DNA of 14,240 bases, taken from positions 1-14,240 of the forward strand of contig JAHDHM010000054.1 in assembly GCA_020631315.1 (NCBI GenBank). The letters are read 5' to 3'. Numbering within the stretch: position 1 is the first letter of the stretch; each line of letters begins with the position of its first letter. Below, in pieces: positions 6,062 through 13,254 of the stretch. A program made the translations under genes and the position numbers. The notes under the pieces were generated by a model. That model was not told where the DNA came from. It did not search any database and saw only the letters and a list, made by a program, of their open reading frames with translations. The DNA is from Acidimicrobiales bacterium. Lineage in GTDB: Bacteria > Actinomycetota > Acidimicrobiia > Acidimicrobiales > Poriferisodaliceae.

Positions 6062-6217
6062 TCACGCGACGGTTCGCTGTGCGCCGCGGACGAGGAAGCC
6101 GACCAGCCAGATGGCAGCAGCGATGATGGCGACCCACAAAAGGGCCTCGACGACGAACGACAGGCCGAAGAGCAGAGCGACGACCACGGCGAGGACGATC
6201 CAACCGGTGGTGGACAT
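6062..6217 (-). CDS. Small hydrophobic membrane peptide
   Basis: This 51-aa protein begins STTGWIVLAVVV after Met and consists of nearly continuous hydrophobic sequence to about residue 43, ending in a positively charged tail GAQRTVA. The hydrophobic length allows two short helices with a Glu (E24) near the middle. The ATG (6215-6217) is preceded by AAAGGAA with 8 bases' spacing, a strong ribosome-binding site; the open frame continues upstream but that part is non-membranous and lies across the promoter. It heads the operon with the FNT channel, driven by a sigma-F-type promoter whose start would give a leader of about 40 bases. Small hydrophobic peptides of this kind are common in actinobacterial stress regulons; no function is known to me. 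Confidence 0.75.
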   Translation of the reverse strand: MSTTGWIVLAVVVALLFGLSFVVEALLWVAIIAAAIWLVGFLVRGAQRTVA

Positions 6218-6264
6218 GAGTGTGATTCCTTTCGAGCCGGACGTTCCGGCAGTCGAAGCTGCTG

Positions 6265-6290
6265 CTACCCGGCCGGCGCGAGCCCCAAAC
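6265..6290 (-). promoter_or_regulatory. Sigma-F/B-type promoter for the membrane peptide-FNT operon
   Basis: On the minus strand GTTT (6290-6287), 16-bp spacer, GGGTAG (6270-6265). The motif opens GTTTGGGGC, identical in its first nine bases to the hemerythrin promoter. The -10 end lies 47 bp before the ATG. Confidence 0.75.
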
Positions 6291-6351
6291 CTGCACGACC
6301 CGTTGCCGCATCGTGCGACGCCGCCGCCGGCTGGGCACGTCCGCCTCGCGC

Positions 6352-6377
6352 GTTTGTCGTGGCGCGAGTCCGGGTAG
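6352..6377 (+). promoter_or_regulatory. Sigma-F/B-type promoter for the NAD-binding/ALS operon
   Basis: On the plus strand GTTT (6352-6355), 16-bp spacer, GGGTAG (6372-6377). It is divergent from the promoter at 6265-6290, with 61 bp between them. The expected leader to the ATG at 6411 is about 27 bases and includes the GGAG ribosome-binding site. Confidence 0.75.
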
Positions 6378-6410
6378 CTCGACGAGGCCATCGATCCTCG
6401 GCAGGAGCAC

Positions 6411-7958
6411 ATGAACACGACGCGACGATCCCTCGACCAGCCGACACCGGCCGCGGCCTCCGACGGATTCCGATGCCTCGTCCTCGGAGCGAGCGGCTAC
6501 GTGGGTGGACGACTGATACCGCGCCTTCTGGAGACCGGTGCCGCGATTCGCTGCCTCAGCCGGCGGCCGACCCAACTCGCTGACCGCCCGTGGGCGGAGC
6601 ACACCGAGATCGTCGATGGCGACCTTCTGGACGAAGCCTCACTCGACGGCAGATTCGACGGCGTCGACACCGTCTACTACCTCGTTCACAGCCTCGACAC
6701 AGGAGACGGTTTCGAAGCGCGCGAACTGCTCGCAGCTCGACACACCAGGCGGGCCGCCGAGCGTGCAGGCGTCCGACTCATCGTCTACCTCGGCGGGCTC
6801 GGATCGGAGGGCGACGATCTCTCACCACACCTGGCGAGTCGCCACGCCGTCGGCAGGGAACTCGCCGCCGGTTCGGTCCCCGTCGTGGAGCTACGTGCTG
6901 CGGTGATCATCGGATCGGGCAGCGCCTCGTTCGAGATGCTGCGGGGACTCGTCGAGCTCCTTCCCTTCATGGTGACCCCACGGTGGGTGCACCAGACACG
7001 CTGCCAGCCGATCGGCGTGGCGGACGTGATCGACAGATTGACGGCCGTCGCTCGACGCGAGGACCTCGCCGGAGTCTGGGGTGTCGGGGGTCGTGACACG
7101 GTGACCTACGCCGAGTTGATGCAGGTCTACGCACGAGCCGCTGGGTTACGACCGCGCCGTATCGTCAGCACCCCCCTGGTGTCGCCTCGGGTGTCCGCAT
7201 GGTGGGTCGATCTCGTCACCTCTCTGCCCTCGAGCCTTGCCACCGAACTCGTGGCGAGTCTGCAGAACGACGTGGTGGTCGACCAAGAACGGGCGCTCGA
7301 CGATGAGTTGGGGCTCACGGCGCTCGGGGCCTTCGACGCCACGGTCGCAGCGATCAGCGCCGTCGCCGAATTCGACATACCGACACGTTGGAGGCCTCGA
7401 GCGTCACGTCATCGCCCTTCGCAGCCCAAGGAGTGGGATCCGGACTGGTCCGGCGGAACGGTGTTCGAGGACTCGAGGACAGCGACGACCCCGGCGCCAG
7501 CTCGCGACGTGATGTCCGCGGTTCGACGGATCGGCGGTGAGACCGGCTGGTACGGCTTCGGGCCGCTGTGGCGTGTTCGTGGACTCGTCGACGAAGTCTT
7601 CCGGGGACCGGGTTGGAACCGCGGACGCCGACACCCGACCGACCTGTTGGTCGGTGACATGATCGACGCGTTCGTGGTGGAGCGACTCGAACCCGATCTC
7701 GTCCGTCTGCGAGCAGAGATGCGCATGCCCGGGCACGGCTGGCTCGAATGGACCGTCACCGACCTGGACGACGGTCAGGTGCAGCTTCAGCAGACCGCCC
7801 GCTTCGTTCCGCGGGGGTTGGCGGGACGCGCGTACTGGCTGGTGCTCGTGCCATTTCACATGGTGATCTTCACCCAGATGGTGCGGCGCATCGCCGCCGC
7901 TGCTGAAGCGTCGTGGACATCGAACGGAGCCCCGGAGCGGGCACTCACCGCCTCGTGA
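6411..7958 (+). CDS. NAD(P)-binding SDR-like protein with C-terminal DUF2867 domain
   Basis: This 515-aa protein joins two domains. Residues about 20-330 form an atypical SDR / NmrA-like Rossmann fold: RCLVLGASGYVGGRLIP (GxxGxxG at 26-32), DGDLLDEASL, TVYYLVHSL, LIVYLGGLG and a substrate-side VTYAELM segment. The catalytic YxxxK of classical SDRs is not obvious, so it may bind NAD(P) without being a conventional dehydrogenase. Residues about 370-505 (GGETGWYGFGPLWRVRGLVD onward) are the DUF2867 domain, which usually follows such Rossmann domains in proteins akin to YbjT. GGAG lies 4 bases before the ATG. Its TGA (7956-7958) overlaps the GTG of the next gene, so the pair is a tight operon behind the sigma-F-type promoter. 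Function unknown; a role in envelope lipid or quinone chemistry has been suggested for relatives, not shown here. Confidence 0.85.
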   Translation: MNTTRRSLDQPTPAAASDGFRCLVLGASGYVGGRLIPRLLETGAAIRCLSRRPTQLADRPWAEHTEIVDGDLLDEASLDGRFDGVDTVYYLVHSLDTGDGFEARELLAARHTRRAAERAGVRLIVYLGGLGSEGDDLSPHLASRHAVGRELAAGSVPVVELRAAVIIGSGSASFEMLRGLVELLPFMVTPRWVHQTRCQPIGVADVIDRLTAVARREDLAGVWGVGGRDTVTYAELMQVYARAAGLRPRRIVSTPLVSPRVSAWWVDLVTSLPSSLATELVASLQNDVVVDQERALDDELGLTALGAFDATVAAISAVAEFDIPTRWRPRASRHRPSQPKEWDPDWSGGTVFEDSRTATTPAPARDVMSAVRRIGGETGWYGFGPLWRVRGLVDEVFRGPGWNRGRRHPTDLLVGDMIDAFVVERLEPDLVRLRAEMRMPGHGWLEWTVTDLDDGQVQLQQTARFVPRGLAGRAYWLVLVPFHMVIFTQMVRRIAAAAEASWTSNGAPERALTAS

Positions 7959-9595
7959 ACGGTGAACACCACGATCAGCGCCGCGAGATCACTGCCGCCG
8001 ACGGCGTCGTCCAGGCATTGGTCGCCGGCGGCATCGACGTCGTCTTCGGCCTCCCCGGCGAGGAGAATCTTCCGCTGGTCAGTGCGCTACGACGCGCTGG
8101 CCTCGAGCTCGTGGTCTGTCGTCATGAGCAACACGCTGCCTTCATGGCGGTGGCGCACGCCCGCCTCACCGAGGGTCCGGCGGTCTGTCTCGCGACACTG
8201 GGCCCCGGCGCGCTCAACCTCTTCACGGGTCTCGCCCAAGCCCAAGCGCTCGGCGTACCCGTGTTGGCGCTCACAGGACAGAAGCCGGTGCGAGGCAACG
8301 AGGAGGGATCCTTCCAGGTCATCGACGTCGTCGGTTCTGCTCGGCCACTCCTCACCGAAGCAGTGACGGCGTCGGACCCGGCGACTGCGGCGACGACCGT
8401 CGCTGCTGCACTCGGCATCGCCGTGGCCGAGCGTGGCGCAGTCCTCGTCGAGCTCCCTGAGGACGTGGCGGCCGAGCAGGCACCGACGTGGCACCGCAAC
8501 GTGGCGGCACCCGCGCCCACCGTCGCCGACGACGAGCGCATCGAGCTGGCCCGGTCGGTCATCCGCGACGCCGACCGGCCGATCGTGTTGCTGGGTTCGA
8601 TGATCCCTCACAGCGTCGACGTGCAGAGCTGGCTCGCTCGCGGCGGTCTCGCTGGCGTCACACTGCAGATGGCCAACGGAATGCTCGACCCTGACACTGA
8701 TCAGTGGGTGGGGCAGCTCGGAATGCACCGGCCCGACTTCGTGAACACGGTGCTCGACGACGCAGACCTCGTCGTCGCCATCGGCGTTCGGCCAAACGAG
8801 CACCCTCCCCAGTCATGGAACCGAGCGCGCCACCGCGTGATCCACATCGATCGACTCCCGGCCCGACGTGAGCTCGGCTACGAGCCCGTCGTCGAGGTCG
8901 TCGGCCGAGTGGACGCCACGCTCGACCGCCTGCGCGACCTCGACGCCACGCCGTGGACGACGACCTATCGGCACGCCATTCGAGCCGCTTTGGAGGACGA
9001 CCTCGCAGCTCTCGGTCCCACGAGCGTCGGCCGCATCCCGGCCGTGCTGTCCGAATCGCTCGATCCGTCGACTGTGATCGCACTCGACAACGGGTTGTAC
9101 AAGCTGTGGTTCTGTCGGCACTTCCAGGCGCGACACCGCACCGGTCTGATGTTGGACAACTCGCTGGCGACCATGGGAGCAGGCCTCGCAACGGGGATGG
9201 CTGCGGCACGACTCGGTCGTCGAACCGTCGTGGTCACCGGCGACGGCGGCGCCATGATGAGCATCGGCGACCTGGAGACGTGTCGACGGCTCGAGCTCGA
9301 GCTCACCGTGTTGGTGCTACGCGACGACGCGTACGGATTCATCGAGTGGCATCAGAACGAACAACGTCGAGTCCCCCACGGCGTCGCTCTCGGCAACCCC
9401 GACTTGGTCATGCTGGCCGAAGCGTTCGGCGCCTCCGGCCGACGTACCGCACAACCGAGCGAACTCGGCGCAGCGCTGCGCGCTGCGCAGGGTCTGACGG
9501 TGATCGACCATGTCATCGACTACTCGGACACCCACCTGTTCGAACGTGACGATCTGACGAACCAACTTCGCCGACGTCTCGCCGCCTTCGAATGA
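7955..9595 (+). CDS. Thiamine-diphosphate enzyme, acetolactate synthase-like (catabolic type)
   Basis: This 546-aa protein has the three-domain layout of ThDP decarboxylases. The N-terminal PYR domain holds IDVVFGLPGEENLPL and the catalytic glutamate in CRHEQHAAFMA (E58); the middle domain spans about 190-340; the PP domain contains VVTGDGGAMMSIGDLET (D430) and, 27 residues on, RDDAYGF (D457). In this metal motif biosynthetic IlvB enzymes have NN; an Asp here is, as I recall, the state in catabolic AlsS/BudB of Klebsiella and Bacillus, which do not use FAD. Pyruvate to acetolactate is the likely reaction, but other decarboxylases of this family cannot be excluded. I chose the GTG at 7955 because it overlaps the previous stop (GTGA); an earlier GTG (7913) would add 14 residues. 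The end is convergent with the dehydrogenase gene, 10 bp away. Confidence 0.85.
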   Translation: MNGEHHDQRREITAADGVVQALVAGGIDVVFGLPGEENLPLVSALRRAGLELVVCRHEQHAAFMAVAHARLTEGPAVCLATLGPGALNLFTGLAQAQALGVPVLALTGQKPVRGNEEGSFQVIDVVGSARPLLTEAVTASDPATAATTVAAALGIAVAERGAVLVELPEDVAAEQAPTWHRNVAAPAPTVADDERIELARSVIRDADRPIVLLGSMIPHSVDVQSWLARGGLAGVTLQMANGMLDPDTDQWVGQLGMHRPDFVNTVLDDADLVVAIGVRPNEHPPQSWNRARHRVIHIDRLPARRELGYEPVVEVVGRVDATLDRLRDLDATPWTTTYRHAIRAALEDDLAALGPTSVGRIPAVLSESLDPSTVIALDNGLYKLWFCRHFQARHRTGLMLDNSLATMGAGLATGMAAARLGRRTVVVTGDGGAMMSIGDLETCRRLELELTVLVLRDDAYGFIEWHQNEQRRVPHGVALGNPDLVMLAEAFGASGRRTAQPSELGAALRAAQGLTVIDHVIDYSDTHLFERDDLTNQLRRRLAAFE

Positions 9596-9605
9596 TCGGC
9601 TTCGA

Positions 9606-10817
9606 CTAAGCGTCCAGTACTCGTTCGATTGCGATGGCCGAAGCCGCAGTACGCAGTGACACATGATCGGCCGCCGCCCGGTTCCACATCGCTTCGTTCG
9701 CCGCTCGAACTCGCTCCACGAGGTCGGTTGCAGCATCCGCTGTCGAGAAGCCGAGGTTGTGGCGCCACTCGTGAAACGACCCGATGACGCCCCCGCCATT
9801 GGCTGCGGTGTCGGGAACCGTCGTGATGCCCCTGGCTTCGAGGCACCGAACCGCGTCGACGTCAGTCGGGCCGTTCGCTGCCTCGACGACCACGGCTGCG
9901 TCGAGTCGTGCGGCGACGTCGATGTCGATGGCACCCTGGAGTGCAGCGGGGATCACGATCTGTGCGCCGGGGGCACACAAGACACCTGAGGATGACATCG
10001 CGTCACCGGGCCCGTTCACGACGGAGCCCGAGTCGTCCTTCGCATCCACCACGGCGTCCAGATCCAGCCCGTCGGGATCGCTGATTCCACCTTCCGAGTC
10101 CGACACACCGACGATGGGATGCCCATCGTCGGACAACAGCCGAGCGAGTTCTCGGCCTACGGATCCGAACCCCTGTATGGCGACGCCGGCGTCGGTACCG
10201 AGCCCGAGACGTTCACGCGCCACGGCAACGGCCTCCCTGACTCCCTTGGCAGTCGCGCCTTGACGAAGATCGATCCCTCCTGCGGCAACCGACTTGCCGG
10301 TGGCCACCGCATCCGACGTCGAACCTGTCACCGACTTCCAAGCCGCCACGAACGCATCCATGTCAGCGGGCCCACTTCCGACGTCGGGTCCGAGGATGTC
10401 GTCCCGCGGGCCGACGAACCGGCCGAGTCGGTCGGCCAACTGCTCCGACAGTCGTCGTCGACCGTCATCGGTCAACGACGAGGCGTCGACAGCGACGCCA
10501 CCCTTGGCACCTCCGAACGGAAGGTCCGCGAGCGCGTTCTTCAGGGTCATCACCGTCGCCAGGGCGAGAACCTCATCGGCATTCACGGACGTCGCGAAGC
10601 GCATCCCTCCCTTGCCAGGGCCACGACGTCGATCGTGTTGGCATCGCCATCCGCGAAGCACCACCGGCCCACCATCGGCGTCGACGCAGAGCGTGAACGA
10701 CAGCATTCGTTCTGGAGCAACGAGACGATCGAGGTCGACGCGAGACAGACCGAGATGAATTCCACCATCGACCATGGCCGCTCGGGCGACGTCCAGCAGA
10801 GTCGTCTGCCGATTCAC
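9606..10817 (-). CDS. Glu/Leu/Phe/Val-type amino acid dehydrogenase
   Basis: This 403-aa enzyme has the ELFV dehydrogenase layout. The N-terminal catalytic domain shows RRGPGKGGMRF (K69), TLKNALADLPFGGAKGG (K93 and catalytic K105) and ILGPDVGSG with the catalytic-type Asp D145; the nucleotide domain has VAIQGFGSVG (GxGxxG at 216-221) and VVEAANGPTD. It reversibly deaminates glutamate or a related amino acid to the 2-oxo acid with NAD(P). The PDVGS-G-P-A-D segment differs from the PDVGTN of typical GdhA, so the substrate may not be glutamate. The start is GTG (10815-10817), overlapping the hemerythrin stop as GTGA, so both are translated from the same sigma-F-type promoter. Length is slightly short of the usual 410-430 aa, with the gap at the N-terminus. 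Confidence 0.88.
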   Translation of the reverse strand: MNRQTTLLDVARAAMVDGGIHLGLSRVDLDRLVAPERMLSFTLCVDADGGPVVLRGWRCQHDRRRGPGKGGMRFATSVNADEVLALATVMTLKNALADLPFGGAKGGVAVDASSLTDDGRRRLSEQLADRLGRFVGPRDDILGPDVGSGPADMDAFVAAWKSVTGSTSDAVATGKSVAAGGIDLRQGATAKGVREAVAVARERLGLGTDAGVAIQGFGSVGRELARLLSDDGHPIVGVSDSEGGISDPDGLDLDAVVDAKDDSGSVVNGPGDAMSSSGVLCAPGAQIVIPAALQGAIDIDVAARLDAAVVVEAANGPTDVDAVRCLEARGITTVPDTAANGGGVIGSFHEWRHNLGFSTADAATDLVERVRAANEAMWNRAAADHVSLRTAASAIAIERVLDA

Positions 10818-11257
10818 GAGCTGCGCATCTCTGCCATGCCCGCTTCGTAGGCGCCGGCGAGACCCACCTTCTGCTCCTCGGTGAGGACACGTCCGGCGAC
10901 GGGAAAGAACTCGCGCTCCTCCTCGGCCAAGTGATGCTCGAGCCGGTGCTCGAGCTCCTCAGCCACTTCGATCCACTTCGGACCCGACATCTCGTATCGC
11001 TCCAGAGCCTCGACGAGGTCGTCCAGTTCCTTGTGCTCGGCCACGCCGTGTCGGGCCGCGTCCTGGGTGGCGTCGTGTTGCATGAGCGGTGCGTAGAAAT
11101 GCCGCTCTTCCATGGCAGCGTGGAGTTCGAGCGAACGACGCAACTCGGCGAAGAGCTCGGGACGGGCACCTGCTTCGCCCCTCGTGTCGGTCAGCTTGGA
11201 CACCAGTTCCCGCTGGCGGTCGTGGTCGGCGCGCAGCGCTTCGAAGATGTTCGACAT
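10814..11257 (-). CDS. Hemerythrin HHE-domain protein
   Basis: This 147-aa four-helix protein carries the di-iron ligand pattern of hemerythrin-like HHE domains: H12 in RADHDRQ, H46 and E50 in LELHAAMEERHF, H75 in VAEHKELDDL, and H109/E113 in HRLEHHLAEEEREFF. It would bind O2, NO or peroxide, or act in iron/redox stress defence in the cytoplasm. I chose the ATG at 11257, with AGAGG 6 bases before it; a TTG two codons upstream is less likely. Its stop overlaps the GTG of the amino acid dehydrogenase. HHE proteins are common members of sigma-B/F stress regulons in actinobacteria, which suits the GTTT-N16-GGGTAG promoter directly upstream. The helical tail GLAGAYEAGMAEMRSS is ordinary. Confidence 0.9.
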   Translation of the reverse strand: MSNIFEALRADHDRQRELVSKLTDTRGEAGARPELFAELRRSLELHAAMEERHFYAPLMQHDATQDAARHGVAEHKELDDLVEALERYEMSGPKWIEVAEELEHRLEHHLAEEEREFFPVAGRVLTEEQKVGLAGAYEAGMAEMRSS

Positions 11258-11290
11258 GTGCAACCTCTCGGCTCGGAGACGTCGCCTGCA

Positions 11291-11316
11291 CTACCCGGGC
11301 ACCGGCTGCCCCAAAC
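11291..11316 (-). promoter_or_regulatory. Sigma-F/B-type promoter for the hemerythrin-dehydrogenase operon
   Basis: On the minus strand GTTT (11316-11313), 16-bp spacer, GGGTAG (11296-11291), opening GTTTGGGGC as in the promoter at 6265-6290. Leader length to the ATG at 11257 is about 27 bases. Confidence 0.75.
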
Positions 11317-11336
11317 CCAGCTCGACGAAGGCTGCG

Positions 11337-12431
11337 TCAGCCGGTGCGTTCGACCACCAACAGCGTGGCGTCGTCTCGCAGCCTTGGTCCCGTCAACTTG
11401 AGCAGCGTCTCGACAATCTCGCGTGCGACGTTGCCCTGCAGCTCCGCTTCGAGCGCATCCTCGACGATCGCTCGGAACGCTTCGTCGCCGACCGTCGCCC
11501 GCGTCCCGAGGTCGATGTTCTCCACGATGCCGTCGCTGTAGAGGACCAACGACTGCCCAGCCTGCAACTCGACGGCGACCGACTCGGGATTCGGGCGGTC
11601 CGAACCGATGGCCATTCCGAGCGGCAGACAGGGTCGAGGCGACAGCTCCAGCAGCCGACCGGTCTCGTCGATCAGCAACGGCGAGCGATGTCCAGCCGTC
11701 AGCCACTCACCGGTGCCGTTCCCGAGGTCGAGATTGGCCATGACGGCGCTCACGAACTCACTCTCGTCGACCGCGTTGACGGCTCCGTCGATCTCCTGCG
11801 CTATCTCCACGAGCGACGCGCCGCCACGGCGCGCCCGGCGCATCGCTCCGGTCGCCACCGCTGAGATGGTGGAGGCGCGAAGACCGTGGCCACGGGCGTC
11901 GAGCACGGCCACGAAGAGCTGCTCGCCGTCCACGGCGTGATCGAACACGTCGCCACCGGTGTCGTACGCGGGCTCCACCGCCGCCGACAGACGCAAGCCG
12001 TCAAGACGACGCTCGGAGGCGGGCAGCAGGCTCCACTGAATCTCGGCGGGAAGGCTCATCTCCGCGCCACGGCGTCGTCGCGTCGTCACCTCGTCGAACG
12101 GCTCACCGGCGGCCACAGCGACCGCCACGAGATCGCTCAGTGCGGCGAGGTCGACGTCGGAAACAGACGGGCCAACGTCGAGCGTGACGTACCCCAGTCG
12201 ATGTCCGTGAACGTGCAGCGGCCGAACGATCGCGGCCAGATCGTCCAGCTCGTGCGGCGCACGGCGCTCACCCGTACCGAGCGACGCGACGGTCCGCCGC
12301 TGTTGGTCCCAGACCCACAGGTCCCCGCCGCGCACTTCGTCGAGCACCTCCACCAGCGCGGGCAACAACAACGACGGCCGGACGGTGGTCGCCACCTGGG
12401 CTGCTGCGCGCCAGTCCAGCGCGCCGGTCAT
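11337..12431 (-). CDS. RsbU-like PP2C-type protein phosphatase (SpoIIE domain), anti-anti-sigma activator
   Basis: This 364-aa protein has an N-terminal sensory-type region (about 1-110, GAF-like: WDQQRRTVASLGTG, LGYVTLDVG) and a PP2C/SpoIIE phosphatase domain entered through AEIQWSLLP (129-137), the linker helix typical of RsbU-type phosphatases. Metal-binding acidic motifs are YDTGGDVFD (157-164), VAVLDARGHG (174-183), LVLYSDGIVE and RLRDDATLLVV near the C-terminus, all intact. It would dephosphorylate a phospho-STAS protein (one of the two encoded divergently or nearby), freeing it to trap the anti-sigma kinase. GGGAGG lies 8 bases before the ATG at 12431; a GTG at 12467 is an upstream alternative. 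The N-terminal domain lacks a recognisable ligand site, so the stress input is unknown. Confidence 0.88.
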   Translation of the reverse strand: MTGALDWRAAAQVATTVRPSLLLPALVEVLDEVRGGDLWVWDQQRRTVASLGTGERRAPHELDDLAAIVRPLHVHGHRLGYVTLDVGPSVSDVDLAALSDLVAVAVAAGEPFDEVTTRRRRGAEMSLPAEIQWSLLPASERRLDGLRLSAAVEPAYDTGGDVFDHAVDGEQLFVAVLDARGHGLRASTISAVATGAMRRARRGGASLVEIAQEIDGAVNAVDESEFVSAVMANLDLGNGTGEWLTAGHRSPLLIDETGRLLELSPRPCLPLGMAIGSDRPNPESVAVELQAGQSLVLYSDGIVENIDLGTRATVGDEAFRAIVEDALEAELQGNVAREIVETLLKLTGPRLRDDATLLVVERTG

Positions 12432-12512
12432 CGGCCGCGCCTCCCGGCGTCGTCGCCCACGCGACACCGTAGAGTGGGCACCGCGGTCATCAGGTGTCGA
12501 TGGGAGTTGGCC

Positions 12513-12848
12513 ATGTCGGACGATGCGGCCTCGTCACTTCGACTCGACACCGTCACCAACGGCGATGCGGTGGTGATCATCGTGCGAGGCGACCTCGATG
12601 CCCATTCGGCGCCCCAGTTGCGCGCGCTGATCGACTCGCTCGCCGCCGACTTCACCGTCGTCGAGCTCGACCTCGGCGAACTCGGCTTCTTCGACTCGAC
12701 CGGGGTCGGGGTCGTGGCCGATCTACTCCGGCGACTCACCTCGGTACACGGCGAGTTGCGCGTGAGCGAGATTCCCGAGATGGCGCACCAGCTGCTGCAC
12801 ATCACCGATCTCCTTCGCTACGTCGTGGTCATCAGCCGACGCCCGTGA
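12513..12848 (+). CDS. STAS-domain anti-anti-sigma factor (RsbV/SpoIIAA-like), with Thr at phospho-site
   Basis: This 111-aa single STAS domain shows VVIIVRGDLDAHSAPQLR (about 20-37), VELDLGELGFFDSTGVGVVAD (50-70) and LRVSEIPE. The phosphorylated serine of RsbV/SpoIIAA is the second residue after Asp in DSSG; here it is D61-S62-T63-G, so the acceptor would be threonine T63, still phosphorylatable. The start at 12513 has GGGAG 7 bases upstream. The frame is open far upstream, but that part is antisense to the phosphatase gene. It is divergent from the phosphatase, with only 81 bp between starts, so both may share regulatory DNA. It likely binds an RsbW-type kinase when dephosphorylated. The C-terminus ends in hydrophobic HITDLLRYVVVIS. 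Confidence 0.88.
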   Translation: MSDDAASSLRLDTVTNGDAVVIIVRGDLDAHSAPQLRALIDSLAADFTVVELDLGELGFFDSTGVGVVADLLRRLTSVHGELRVSEIPEMAHQLLHITDLLRYVVVISRRP

Positions 12849-12912
12849 TGCGCGGCTCGCCTACAGGTCTACCCCGTCGCGTCGCCGTCGAATCCTGTGC
12901 CGACGGCCGTAT

Positions 12913-12926
12913 GGTTGGATCCAACC
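12913..12926. promoter_or_regulatory. Perfect 14-bp palindrome upstream of the second STAS gene
   Basis: GGTTGGATCCAACC reads identically on both strands, has no central spacer, and lies 22 bp before the ATG at 12949 in the 100-bp gap between the STAS genes. It would overlap any promoter for the STAS-kinase operon, so it is a plausible operator. The rest of the gap shows no GTTT-N16-GGGTA match. Confidence 0.4.
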
Positions 12927-12948
12927 GCCGAGACGCTACGTTCGTCGC

Positions 12949-13254
12949 ATGACCACGTCTCGTCTCACCGTCGACGAAACCGAGCCCGGCCGGTTGCGCT
13001 GTGCCGGAGTGATCGACGCCCACACTGCCCCGTCGCTGGAATCGGCGGTCAGGTCGACCGAGCTCGAGGGAGACCTCATGATCGACCTGCATCAGGTCGA
13101 GTTCGTCGATTCGTCCGGTTTGCGCGTGTTCGTCGGTGCCCACCATCGGTGCAGTGAGGCCGGCGGGCGGCTCGTGCTCGTCCGGCCGAGTGAGGCAGTG
13201 CTCAGCCTCGTCGAGATCGCGGGCCTCAAGGATCACCTCCACATCGCGTCATGA
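12949..13254 (+). CDS. STAS-domain anti-anti-sigma factor, canonical DSSG site
   Basis: This 101-aa STAS domain has GRLRCAGVIDAHTAPSLES near the N-terminus and MIDLHQVEFVDSSGLRVFVGA (44-63) with the canonical phospho-acceptor S56 in D54-S-S-G. The C-terminal helix (EIAGLKDHLHIAS) is typical. Its stop TGA (13252-13254) overlaps the ATG of the RsbW-like kinase gene (ATGA), the usual anti-anti-sigma/anti-sigma pairing, so this STAS is the probable direct partner of that kinase. It would be the phosphatase substrate that turns the switch on. Start ATG at 12949 is the only reasonable one; no strong Shine-Dalgarno is visible. I see no sign of damage. Confidence 0.9.
   Translation: MTTSRLTVDETEPGRLRCAGVIDAHTAPSLESAVRSTELEGDLMIDLHQVEFVDSSGLRVFVGAHHRCSEAGGRLVLVRPSEAVLSLVEIAGLKDHLHIAS

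Noticed and set aside
11886..12512. Upstream extension of the first STAS frame to give a 320-aa protein.
   Set aside because: The extension is antisense to the phosphatase gene and is compositionally junk; an ATG with a good ribosome-binding site exists at 12513.
12870..12874. TACCC near the end of the first STAS gene as a further minus-strand sigma-F promoter.
   Set aside because: The base at the correct distance starts AATC, not AAAC, and no minus-strand gene begins downstream. The TACCC copies at 4517, 8256 and 12190 also lack the -35 element and lie inside genes.
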